Made by a program: the position numbers and the translations under genes
Assembly: GCA_022376925.1 (NCBI GenBank)
Contig: JAIOJX010000001.1
Location: 3,691,501-3,755,500 of the forward strand
From: Tragulus kanchil
Lineage: Eukaryota > Chordata > Mammalia > Artiodactyla > Tragulidae
Direction of reading: 5' to 3'
DNA length: 64,000 nt
In this document: in pieces, positions 10,978-20,163 of the stretch
Layout: each line of letters begins with the position of its first letter
How positions within the stretch are numbered: position 1 is the stretch's first letter
The notes under the pieces: model-generated
Databases searched by the model: none
What the model saw: only the letters and a program-made list of their open reading frames with translations
Told to the model about the DNA's origin: nothing

Positions 10978-11225
10978 CAGGCTTTCCTGGTGGTCCAGTG
11001 GGTAGAGAGCCCGCCTTGCAGTGCAAGGGGCACAGGTTCGATCCTCTGCCCAGGAAGATCCCACGTGCTGCAGAGCAGCTGGATGGTTGTGTCCAAAAAC
11101 TAGCTGGTGCTCTGGAGCGCATGCACCCAGAACCAGTGCTCTTCAAAGGGAGAGGCCACTGCAATGGGAGGTCCACACAAGCCAAAGAATAAAGATGAAT
11201 GAAAACAAATAAATAAATAAACAAT
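10978..11225 (+). mobile_element. CHR-like SINE, palindromic-core variant (4 of 11)
   Basis: It starts 'aggctttcctggtggtccag', continues with 'gtgctctggagcgcatgcac', and ends in 'aaataaataaataaac'. Similar 'aaaagggacttttc' strings flank it (10966-10979 and 11249-11262), consistent with a target-site duplication. Confidence 0.87.
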
Positions 11226-11252
11226 GAAAGAGGACAGAAACTTTTTAAAAAG

Positions 11253-11370
11253 GGACTTTTCTTGCTGTCCAGTGGTTAGGACTCTGTGCTTACACTCCAA
11301 GAGGCAGGGGTTCAAGCCCTGGTTGAGGAACTAAGATCTCACAAGCCATGTAGCATGGCCAATTATTTTT
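11253..11370 (+). mobile_element. CHR-type SINE, 3'-truncated
   Basis: The head 'gggacttttcttgctgtcc' is followed by 'gtggttaggactctgtgctt' and 'caagccctggttgaggaact'. It stops after 'tgtagcatggcc' in an AT-rich tail. It resembles the CHR SINE at 2284 more than the palindromic-core variant. Confidence 0.75.
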
Positions 11371-11390
11371 AATTTAAAAAAATTTTTAAA

Positions 11391-12185
11391 AGAACTATGA
11401 GGTATCACAGCAGAATGTGTGGCCATCATTAAAATGTCTACAAACAATAAATGCTGCAGAATGTGTGGAGAAAAAGGCATCCTCCTACACTGTTGGTGGG
11501 AATATCAATTGATGCAGCAGCTACAGAGAACAGTATGGAGGCTCCTTAAAAAACTAAAAATAGAGGTGCCATATGATCCAGCACTCCCTGTCCTGAGCAT
11601 GTATCTGGAAAGGATGAAGCCTCTCATCAGAAAAGGAAAACGATAGTTGAGAAAAATGCATGCACCCGGTGTTCACCGCAGCACTGTTTACAACAGCCAT
11701 GACACAGAGGCCACCTGAGCGTCCACAGACAGGAGTGGATAAAGATATATGTACACAGCGGAATATTACGCAGTCATAGAAAGGAAGAAAGAATGCCATT
11801 TTCAGCTACATGGTCAGACCTTGAGTTTATCATACTAAGAGAAGTCAGAGAAAGACAAATATCGTATGGCGTCACTTATATGTGAAATCTAAAAAAACCG
11901 ATACAAATAAACAAATTTGCAAAAAAGAAATAGACTCACAAACATCTTACGGTTACCAAAGAGGGAAGAGGGAGGGATAAATTAGGAGCTTGGGATTAAC
12001 AGATACACATTACTGTATATAAAATATAAACAACAAGGTCCTTTGTATACCACAGAGAACCATATTCAGTATCTTGTAATAACCTATAAGGGAAAAGAAT
12101 CTTAAATATAATAATACATAAAACTGAATCACTTTGCTGTAACTTGAAACATTGTCAATCAACTATACTTCAATTTTAAAAAATT
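11391..12185 (+). mobile_element. L1 3' end, right half of nested L1
   Basis: Standard L1 3' blocks appear in order: 'ctgttggtgggaatatcaat', 'gaacagtatggaggctcc', 'catatgatccagcactccc', 'gtttacaacagccatgac', 'ggaatattacgcagtc', 'gagaaagacaaatatcg', 'caacaaggtcctttgtata' and 'atcaactatacttcaatttt'. Stops break every frame. It continues the L1 that ends at 10357. Confidence 0.92.
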
Positions 12186-12584
12186 ACAGAGAGGTTTCCC
12201 CTAGCAACTGAAAATTCCTTGGGTAGGCCTCCGCTTTGAGCATATGAGTTTGAGGTGTTTAAGGAACACATGACTTAAGATGACCAGAAGACAATCGAGC
12301 CTATGGATCTGGCTTTTCAGAAGAAAGGTTTGGACAGAAATAAAGATCTGAGAATCACTAGCATGAAGATGGTATTTGAAGCTATGAAAGCAGATGAGAG
12401 AGGCTGCCCAGGAATGTGTGTAGACTAAGAGGGGGAATATGTGTCTGGAAAAGTTGTATTCACTGTGCAAGAAAGCTGTCAGTGAGCTCGAGACAACATG
12501 AGAACTGAATAAAGAAAAACTCACATAGCTCAGCCTGGGATATGGATGATTCTGATGATAACACTAGCCTGGGTACACTTTGTA
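12186..12584. other. Unique sequence, nothing recognised
   Basis: No repeat signature, RNA gene or coding-like frame is visible in this interval. Confidence 0.45.
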
Positions 12585-12790
12585 CTAAGCATCCATATCT
12601 CAGAGAATTTTGCAAATACTGTCTAAGGCAGACCCTAACATCTTCTTTGGGTGGATGAGGAAACTGAGGCACAGAGAGGTCTAGGAACTTCCCCAAGGTC
12701 ACGCAGCCAGCCGGGGATGAAGCTGGGATGTAGCCAAGGTCTATGGGACTCAAAAGCCTGGTACCTTGACAGCTGCATCGTACTGCCTCT
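12585..12790 (+). mobile_element. MIR (ancient SINE)
   Basis: The core 'gatgaggaaactgaggcac' and 'agagaggtctaggaacttcc' followed by 'aaggtcacgcagccag' is the diagnostic MIR order. Confidence 0.88.
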
Positions 12791-13255
12791 CACCATGCCA
12801 GCTGCCTGCTGCCAGGCTTATTATGTCATTATTGCATCGGACCAAGACAAGCATCTGCTGCTGATATTCATCTCAGGGATAAGACAATGACAAGAAACCA
12901 AGAAATGCTACTTAACAGTTCAGTAACAGAGGCTTTTCCAAATCAAGTACAGTTTGTCATTTTTTCAAAATCTTGCTGAATTTTGACAAAAAAGTATGTC
13001 AATATCAAAAGAGAAAGCAGCGGTATGTTATGGGCTACAGACTTCCCATTCCACCCTAGTAGGAACGAACAACTGCTTTCCCTTGGGTCCATGTCACACG
13101 GTTTGTTCATATCCCTGTTAACGGCCCTTCCCACAGTCTGCCAGAGAGCCCAGCTACCCATAGCCCTGGTGATATCCTTCAGAGCTCATGAACCCCAAGA
13201 GGGAAGAAGTCTGCCTTACTCACCTTGGAAGCTCCACAGAAGCTATGGCTGTGCA

Positions 13256-13268
13256 GGGGGGGGGGGGG
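13256..13268 (+). repeat. G13 homopolymer
   Basis: Thirteen consecutive G residues directly precede the hairpin at 13277-13306. Homopolymers of this length are unstable and error-prone in sequencing. Confidence 0.95.
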
Positions 13269-13276
13269 CACTGACC

Positions 13277-13306
13277 ATTTTTCCTACTTGCTTAAGTAGG
13301 AAAAAT
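13277..13306. repeat. Perfect 13-bp inverted repeat, 4-nt loop
   Basis: Arm 13277-13289 (atttttcctactt) and arm 13294-13306 (aagtaggaaaaat) are exact reverse complements around the loop gctt. The arm ends in a T run and the partner in an A run, so a transcript could resemble a terminator hairpin, but in this genomic setting no function is implied. Confidence 0.95.
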
Positions 13307-13389
13307 GTAGTTGATGACTGGGGTGCTTGTTCTTCCTCAGAGAAGACAAGGAAAGGCCTGCCCTGACCTGTGAGGACCACTGCCTTCGT

Positions 13390-13588
13390 CTCTCCTGGAC
13401 CCTTCCTCCACTCGCCATCAACTGCCTCTGCTTTCCCCGCTCACAGCATTGCCACGTCACACCCTCACTGTCTGCTTCCTTGTTTATCTATCCCATAGGC
13501 TAAAAGCAAATTAGGGGCAGGGACCCTGGTCTGATCCAACCCTGTACATGTGACACCTCGAACATGGTGCCTAATGCGTGTGTGATGA
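13390..13588 (+). mobile_element. L2 LINE 3' end
   Basis: The layout 'caaattaggggcagggaccc' (the usual 'gagggcagggact' block), a 'gtgcctaatgc' block and a terminal 'gatgaatgaatgaa' is that of the L2 3' end. Confidence 0.65.
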
Positions 13589-13685
13589 ATGAATGAAAGG
13601 AAGGCAGGAAGGAAGGAGAGATGGGAGGAAAGAGGAAGAGAAGGCAGCAGAGAGGGAAGAAAGAAAGGTGAAAGGAGGGAAAAAG
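13589..13685 (+). repeat. Polypurine GGAA/GAAA-rich tract
   Basis: About 97 nt are almost entirely purine with only a handful of interruptions, built from ggaa, gaaa and gagg units. It grew out of the gatgaatgaa end of the L2 fragment. Such mirror-like purine tracts can form triplex DNA. Confidence 0.85.
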
Positions 13686-13924
13686 ATTATCTGAGGATTG
13701 TGTCATTTGGATTGCGAGGACACCTTTCTCCCAATCACGTACTTCCCCAAAACAAAGGAAAAAAAAAAAAAAAAACTAGGTTGGAGGAGGAAGAAGTGAC
13801 CAATTCTTCTGCAAGTACAAATGCACCTGAATTTTATAAGAGAATGAAAGAGTGCCAGTTTAAAAGTAGAAGTAACTGTGAGTCCTTGATTATACAGCGG
13901 GAACATCATACAGTATAATTTGCT

Positions 13925-14185
13925 GCTCTGTTTATGTAACACCACTTTGCTGACAGAAGTCCATCTAGCCAAAGCTGTGGTGTTCCCAGCAGTCATGTAT
14001 GGATGTGAGAGTTGGACCATAAAGAAGGCCAAGTGATGAAGAATTGATGCCTTCGAACTGAGGTGCTGGAGAAGACCCTTGAGAGTCCCTTGTACTGCTA
14101 GGAGATCAAACCAGTCAGTCCTGAAGGGAAAAAACCCTGAATATTCTTTGGAATGACTGGTACTGGCGAGGACCTGGAATTGATC
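13925..14185 (+). mobile_element. BovB (RTE) LINE fragment
   Basis: The string of blocks 'actttgctgacagaagtcca', 'gcagtcatgtatggatgtga', 'gagttggaccataaagaag', 'gtgctggagaagacccttga' and 'aaccagtcagtcctgaaggg' matches the 3' part of the BovB reverse-transcriptase frame. It is a short diverged scrap with no intact frame. It is the only BovB coding sequence I see, although Bov-A SINEs related to BovB are abundant. Confidence 0.85.
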
Positions 14186-14385
14186 TAGAATGTGTGGTGA
14201 CACTAAGTCAAGTTCCTTTTCAGGAATGTGGAGCTTAGTTAAGCATAGTGAGTATTTCAGGAATATTTACTGATTGATTGATGTGCACAAATTTCCCCAA
14301 GAAAGAGCATGCCAAACCCTAAACTTAGAGAAAGATGACAAGGGGGAGAAGTTCTTTGGAAGCCAATTTAAAAAGAAAGTGCAGG

Positions 14386-14645
14386 GGCTTCCCTGGTGAT
14401 CCAGTAGTAAAGAGTCCACCTTGCAGTGCAAGGGGCACTGGTTTGATCCCTGGCCTGAGAAGATCCCACATGCCACAGCGTGACTGGACTGGTGTGTCCA
14501 GTTACGAGCCAGCGCTCTGGAGCGCATGTGCAGAGCCGGCACTCCGCAACAAGAGAGGCCATGCAATGGGAGGCCCACACAGGCCAGAGAGTATAGATGG
14601 ATGAAAATAAATAAATTTTTAAAAAAACAAAAAACAATAAAACAG
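14386..14645 (+). mobile_element. CHR-like SINE, palindromic-core variant (5 of 11)
   Basis: It starts 'ggggcttccctggtgatcca', has the core 'gcgctctggagcgcatgtgc' and ends 'gatgaaaataaataaat' plus an A-rich tail. It carries small deletions in the head ('agtagtaaagag') and the core. Confidence 0.88.
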
Positions 14646-15136
14646 GCCAAAATTTTTTTAAAAAAAGAAATCACAGATGAAAAGGGAAGAAGTTCAGTGA
14701 GCTAACAACAGAAACTGTCCACTTGAGAGCATCGACACTTCATTTTTCCTGAAAGTGGGTAGAAGGAGGATCCTGATTAAGGTATTCTCTTTGTTAATAA
14801 AAAAATCAGGTAACTGAAGGAGTCCTCGTTTTGATTAGGAGAACTTCCTCCAGGAAGTCTAAAAAGATCCACTAAAGAGATCAATAATTCTTTAGCGATG
14901 AACATCTTCAAAACAGAAATACCCCTTCATGCATGCTTGCTAGTTCAGCCAGTCACTTTCCTGAAGTAGGTGCTGTTCAGGAGGGGCCCTAATAGAGGGC
15001 AGTGCAAGACGCTGGTGGAGGGTATCTCATGCCAGGGCCTAGGACAAAATCACCTACTTACAAACAAATTTCATGTCCATGGCCAAATCCTTTAACTTTT
15101 AGCTTCGATTTATTCACTACAAAAATGAGCACTCAG
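14646..15136. other. Unique sequence, nothing recognised
   Basis: No repeat signature or coding-like frame is visible. Confidence 0.45.
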
Positions 15137-15460
15137 GGCTTCCCATGGTGGTCCAGTGGGTAAGGACACGGCCTTGCAGTGCAAGGGGCGCCGGTTCGAT
15201 CCCTGGCCTGGGAAGATCCCACATGCTGCGGAGCGGCTGGACTGATGTGTCCAACGACCAAGCCGGAGCTCTGGGGCGCATGCGCCCAGAGCCGGCGCTC
15301 TGCGATGAGAGAGGCCACCATGATGGGAGGCCCACACGGGCCAAAGAACAAAGATGGATGAAACTAGACAGATGAAAGACCAGTGGAAGTGGCCCACCCA
15401 CCCCCCTCCCTCCCCATCCTCACCAAAATAAATAAATAAATAAATGCTTAAAAAAAAAAA
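15137..15460 (+). mobile_element. CHR-like SINE, palindromic-core variant (6 of 11), best-preserved copy
   Basis: This is the fullest copy: head 'gggcttcccatggtggtcca', B box 'ggttcgatccctgg', 'gagcggctggactgatgtgt', palindromic core at about 15269-15291, 'gaggcccacacgggccaaag', a pyrimidine-rich 'cccccctccctccc' stretch, then (aaat)n and poly-A. A short 'gcactc' repeat flanks it. The CpG sites in the core are retained, which suggests recent insertion. Confidence 0.9.
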
Positions 15461-15552
15461 AAACTGTGCACTCTACACCTGACAGCATCACTATGCGATC
15501 AAGAGACTGCATACACAGTGTTTTGTAAACTCTAAAGCAACGTGTGTATTCC

Positions 15553-15584
15553 TATTATTTTGACTTCTAGAGGTCAAAATAATA
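15553..15584. repeat. 32-bp near-perfect palindrome
   Basis: Arms tattattttgac (15553-15564) and gtcaaaataata (15573-15584) are exact reverse complements. The 8-nt centre ttctagag is itself palindromic except for one mismatched pair. The whole 32 bp could extrude as a cruciform. Confidence 0.93.
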
Positions 15585-16049
15585 ATCACCACCCTTATCT
15601 CAAATTCACAAAAGCAGACAGCCAAGACAATCTTTCCAGGCCAGAGATTAAAGGCCAACGCCCTTGTCTTGACACATAAAATGCTATGGCCTCTCACTTC
15701 CTGTGCAGCCTCAACTCTTCTTCAGGCCCCACTATCATCAGAGCTAGTGTTCCAGCTGTGCCCAAGAAACCTGAAGTGCCCTGAGTGGACTGAGGCATCA
15801 ACCACTTCCTGAAGCCCTCCTGAACGTGCCCTCCCAGGTGCACAGACCCTCTTCTCCTATGGACGCGGATGTGGAGGTCAACCAGGGCACCTCCAATGGA
15901 TTTCTCTGTTTACCATTTACTGCTTCATCTCCTCCACTGGACCAGAATCTTTTTTTTGGTCTCCCATCCTTGAATCTCCCTGATTTATTTCTGAACCGGC
16001 CCAATACTGGATCCAATGTATGAACACAACTCAGTTACATGTGCTATTA

Positions 16050-16253
16050 CTCTGGGTCATCTGTGGAGTTCCCAGCCTGCAACGCAGGAGACATAAGAGA
16101 TGTAGGTTTGATCCTGGGTGGGGAAGATCTGCTAGAGAAGTAAGTGGCTACCATTTCAGTACTCTTGCCTGGAGAATTCCATGGACAGAGGAACCTGGCG
16201 GGTTACAGCCCATGGGGTCGAAAAGAGTAGGACATGACTGAAGTGACTTCACA
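16050..16253 (+). mobile_element. Bov-tA SINE with deleted tRNA head
   Basis: 'ggagttcccagcctgcaacg' shows the head joined directly to the 'gcaatgcaggagac'-equivalent, skipping the A-box region. The body 'cttgcctggagaattccatg' through 'aagagtaggacatgactgaa' is complete. Confidence 0.88.
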
Positions 16254-17265
16254 CGTATAAATGTTGTGTAGTCTGTACTTATGCCAAAATGTTTACCAAC
16301 TCATTGGCAGATCATTGCTTCTGTTCTCACTGCCCTACATAACACGAATATGTTTTCTTGGCCATGTCTCTCCTCTATGCCTGGGACTCAATATGCAGCC
16401 CCAGGACCTGTATGAGGCTCAAGTTCTTAGAGAGCTATTGCAGGATCAGCTTATCCTTACTACTCTGGGTTTAATATTTCTCTATATTTGGGGTGTCTGG
16501 AGATTTCCACGTACTTTTTAAATTTGGAACTTATGTTTTAATCTTTTAGAAAAGTAGAGAGAATAGTATGATAAGTACTCAAAGATCTGTACCCTAGATT
16601 TAAAAGTGGGCGGCTTTTGGCAGTCACCATGGTGTCTTCCTCTGAATTATTTCCATTTGCATGTCCTACATAGAAAGACATTCTCCTACATAACAAGAAT
16701 ACCATCATCATACTTAAGGAAATCAACCTAGTATCAAATAATATTTAAATTTCACAAATTATTTCTAAGCTACATTCTATAGCTGTTCTTTTAAAAAAGA
16801 GTCACGATCCTCTTAGGCAATCCAGGTGTATCTTCAAATGATGTGTAAATAAAACTGAAATCTGTGGGAAAAAAATCAAGCTCCTGTCAAGAATCACATA
16901 TTATATATATATATATATATATTTGGGGGGGGGAGCAGGGAATGGGACATATTATATTTTTAAGACATGTTATTCTGTTTGAATCTGGAACAAACCCTAT
17001 GACACTGACCTTTGAAAGATACCAGGCTAGTTGTATTGTAGATTGTTTAATATTCTGGCTTTGTCTGATTGTTTCCTTGTGATTTTTAAACTCAGTCTTC
17101 TGTTTCCTCACTTTCTATAACTTGAATGCCAGTTTTAATGACTTGTTTTTGGCAAGAATATTTCATAGGGGATACTGTACTCTTCCTATTGCCTCACATT
17201 AGAAGGAACATAAGGTCTGGTTGTCCCATTATTAGGGATCTGGGTTAAGGTAAGGAGAACCTGGG
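16254..17265. other. Mostly unique AT-rich sequence
   Basis: It contains the TA microsatellite at 16900-16922. Segment 16540-16830 ('aaaagtagagagaatagtat' onward) resembles an old interspersed repeat whose family I cannot name. No coding-like frame. Confidence 0.4.
16900..16933. repeat. (TA)n microsatellite abutting G9
   Basis: About eleven TA units run into 'ttt' and then nine consecutive G. Two unstable tracts sit back to back. Confidence 0.93.
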
Positions 17266-17480
17266 GCTTTCCAGATGGCGCTAGTGGTAAAGAACTCACC
17301 TGCTAATGCAGGAGACATCAGAGATGCTGGTTCAATCCCTGGGTCGGGAAGATCCCCTGGAGAAGGCCACAACAACCCATTCCAGTACTCTTGCCTGGAG
17401 AATCCCATGGGCAGAGGAGCTTGGCGGGCTACAGTCCATGGCTTTAGACAGAGGCAGACACAACTGAGGGACTGAGCATG
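17266..17480 (+). mobile_element. Bov-tA SINE, near full length
   Basis: It has 'gggctttccagatggcgcta', 'gctaatgcaggagacatcag', 'cctgggtcgggaagatcccc', 'ttgcctggagaatcccatgg' and an altered end 'ggctttagacagaggcagac' in place of the usual 'gggtcgcaaagagtcggac'. Confidence 0.9.
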
Positions 17481-19110
17481 AACTCACTCAAAGGAAACCC
17501 GATACTTCTAAAGGTACATTTTTTTTCCCTCTTACGACAGGCTAGTAATCTACGAGGTTCTGACTGTGTATTAAAAGCAAAATCTGGTTCTGTTTTGTCC
17601 ATCTTTCTCTGAATTTGTGATCCTATTAGCTTGGCTGCCCATGTTGGGGAACGTCTGACCTGGGCAGGCACAAGGCTGGGCACTTAGGAAGTTTAGAGAG
17701 AATAGAGTATAATCCTCCCTCAAGGAGTGGGGGTCCAGCTGCGGAGATAGCTCAAGGGTACATGGAGCCACTGCTCTGCTCTGCTTCTATGGCTGGAATG
17801 AATCATCTCCCTTCTTACAGAGAAAACCGAAGTGCTGCTCTTTCAGCAAAGCTTTCCTGAAACCCTTCTGTATGCAGAGACTGTGGCCGGCTGGTCCTGG
17901 GAATGGGGATTTGAACAAAGCATGCCCCTTGCTCTCTCAGGGCTGAGGTCTAATTGGAGAGACAGACACGTAAACAGACAATTGCAGGCCAGCTTGCTGA
18001 GCGCTCGAGCAGAGGAGTGAACAATGTGCTCTGGAAGGCCAGAGGAGAGAGCAATTACCCAGGCCCTTTCTCGGCACAGCTGACCAGGCCCCCCGGCCCT
18101 GGGACCCTGGATGGAAGTGAGAGCCCCTCCCTGGGACACCCAGCGCTGTCTCTGAGCCCCCCTTGGACTACTCACTATTACTGCACTCTGTTCCTGGAAC
18201 TCATGCTCAAATTATGAGCTCCTTAGGTAGAAAGATGGATAGAAATCAGCCCAGGCTTTCCCACAAAATCTGTTACTCTTTTTCCACATTCAGTAACACT
18301 CTCTTGGACCCTTATGCAGTTTGGGTGCCACCAACCTTGGGAGGGTAGCCCATAGAGCACCCCATAACCTTGCAAAAGGCTCTTTTGCCCAGTGCAGAGG
18401 GCACAGCCTTCCCCCAGGCGGATGCTCCCCATCATCAGGAGCAAGGCGGCCCGAGCGCCTCCACTCCAGGGAGACCACCTGGCCTTGTTGCTTGGCGTTG
18501 CACAGGCTCGGAACTGAGCCCCCGCGGTGTGGCTGCTGCTGCTGTTGGCCTCTCAGCCTCTGTGAATAGCCCTCACTGTGGCGGCTCCAGCCTTCATCCT
18601 CGAACCTCTGGAGTGATTCAATCCACTTCTGATTAGGAATGAAACATTTTCTACTCTGGCCAAGCTCTGCTAATCCGCGCACTGTTTAGTTTATTGCCTT
18701 GCAGGCTTCATGTTTTTTTTGGAGTGACTGAGTGGGCAGACATCTCCATTCACTGTGGGGAATTTCCTGGAGTTAGCAGCACAGCAAAGAAAAACCTTGG
18801 GGTAAAAGCATTAAGGCAACTACAGCTAAAAAATAAATCTTGACCATGGCATAAAAGCAAATGGTTAATCCCAATTTGCAATCAATTTCAGTGTGTAATC
18901 AATTCCTCCTGTGTGTAAAGTACATGAGAAATATGATCTCTAAACGATTAATTCACAGCAAAATGTCAGTGCTTCGAGCTACGAGCGGTGTCTGCAGCCT
19001 CTCCCTCCTTCCGGCTCTCGACAGCGCTACCTCGAGCATGTCGTCCTTCAGCTATTTGCCCTGCTTTCCTTCTCGCGTCTCCACTTTAATCAAGGAATCA
19101 CAGTCTATTA
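17481..19110. other. Unique, partly GC-rich sequence; AT-rich part is a possible CNE
   Basis: 18060-18600 is relatively GC-rich and open in several frames, but with no domain, splice pattern or start context that I trust. 18700-19000 is repeat-free and AT-rich with clustered motifs ('ggttaatccc', 'tttgcaatcaatttc', 'cgattaattcac'), as seen in conserved enhancers. Only alignment to other mammals can decide. Confidence 0.3.
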
Positions 19111-19559
19111 TGTATGCCTCACGCAGAAGAAAAAAAGAGTATAAATACATGCACCTTGTGTCACCCACAGATCAATTAGGAAAAGAAAACAACCTAACAG
19201 ATTCCTCTAAACTGAGCAGTCTTCCTACAGTTTGTGCCAACTTCAACACAGCCCAAACGTTTCTTTAATAATAAAATGGGCACTTCTAGGAGAACTGCCT
19301 TGGCTGACTAGAAAAGGAGCCCTGGAGTGATCATGTTCTGTGCTGATTTCAGAATAAAACAGATAAAGCAAGTGCTCAGATAACACATCTGCTCTGCCCA
19401 TCTCCCCTGCACACCTAGCCTTAGGCCCAGAGGGCAGAGAGAGGGAGAGACGGGAAGGGAGAGCAGGCAGTGGCACAGAGAAGCACAGAAGCCGTGTGAC
19501 GTGGAGCACCCCCTTTCCACCAGCGTGCCTTCCCGCCTAAGTGGAGCATCACTGTATTT

Positions 19560-19755
19560 AGGGCTTCCCTGGTGGTTCAGACAGTAAAGAATTCGCCTGC
19601 AATGCAGGAGACCTGGGTTCGATCCCTGGGTTGGGAAGATTCCCTGTATCCACTCCAGTATTCTTGCCTGGAGAATCCCAAGGAGAGAGGAGCCTGGTGG
19701 GCTACAGTCCACGGGGTCACAAAGAGTCAGACACGACTGAACAACTAACAGTTTC
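19560..19755 (+). mobile_element. Bov-tA SINE (duplicate at 20631-20826)
   Basis: A well-preserved Bov-tA: 'gggcttccctggtggttcag', 'ctgcaatgcaggagacctgg', 'gttcgatccctgggttggga', a short deletion after 'gattccctg', then 'ggagaatcccaaggagagag' and 'aaagagtcagacacgactga'. The second copy comes from tandem duplication 4. Confidence 0.92.
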
Positions 19756-20133
19756 ACTTGTAACACTCACTGAACTTGCTGGTGGTGAGAGTGGGGTGCT
19801 GCTGAGCTGCGGCATGACAGTGCTGGGGCGAGGGGAAAGCAGGAATTTTGAGGTGGTTGCTGCACAGGAGTCAGGCCAGGTGCTCGGGAATGCACAGCTG
19901 ACCTCAGCGCTCACGTCCCCTCGTCTGGCCCTCCAAGCCAGTCACATTCAGGACCACCGCTGCTCAACACAGGAGTATGTTCAGAGCGCACTCCAAGCTC
20001 CTGTCCTGCCCCTACCCCAATATCAGAGAGAAAATGAGAAGATCATCTCTAGCAGAAGTCACTTTTAGGAGGCCTTTTGTCTTGAGGGTTCACGTGCGGA
20101 TGGTTTTTATTTGTTTTGTTTCAGCCTGCAGAG

Positions 20134-20163
20134 TTAGGGTTGGGCTTAAGGTTAAGGTTAGGG
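20134..20163 (+). repeat. Degenerate telomere-like hexamers (copy at 21208-21237)
   Basis: Five in-phase hexamers: ttaggg, ttgggc, ttaagg, ttaagg, ttaggg. Two are canonical vertebrate telomere units and three are one- or two-base variants. The copy at 21208-21237 is part of tandem duplication 4. Confidence 0.85.

Noticed and set aside
10464..11103. Overlapping open frames of 166 and 192 codons
   Set aside because: They read through a reversed L1 3' end and a reversed CHR-like SINE; the residues (for example LVVQWV, SSRSMVCGILPGQG) are the usual antisense SINE translation and recur at every copy.
13277..13306. Rho-independent terminator
   Set aside because: Hairpin plus T/A run resembles one, but this is mammalian DNA without a bacterial transcription unit.
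18321..18636. GC-rich frames of 82-88 codons as an exon
   Set aside because: Frames are open on both strands at once, as expected from GC-rich DNA; no splice sites or domain support.
19308..19766. 152-codon reverse frame, repeated at 20379-20837
   Set aside because: The N-terminal half is the standard antisense translation of Bov-tA (SCLTLCDPVDCSPPGSS...) and no gene structure accompanies it.
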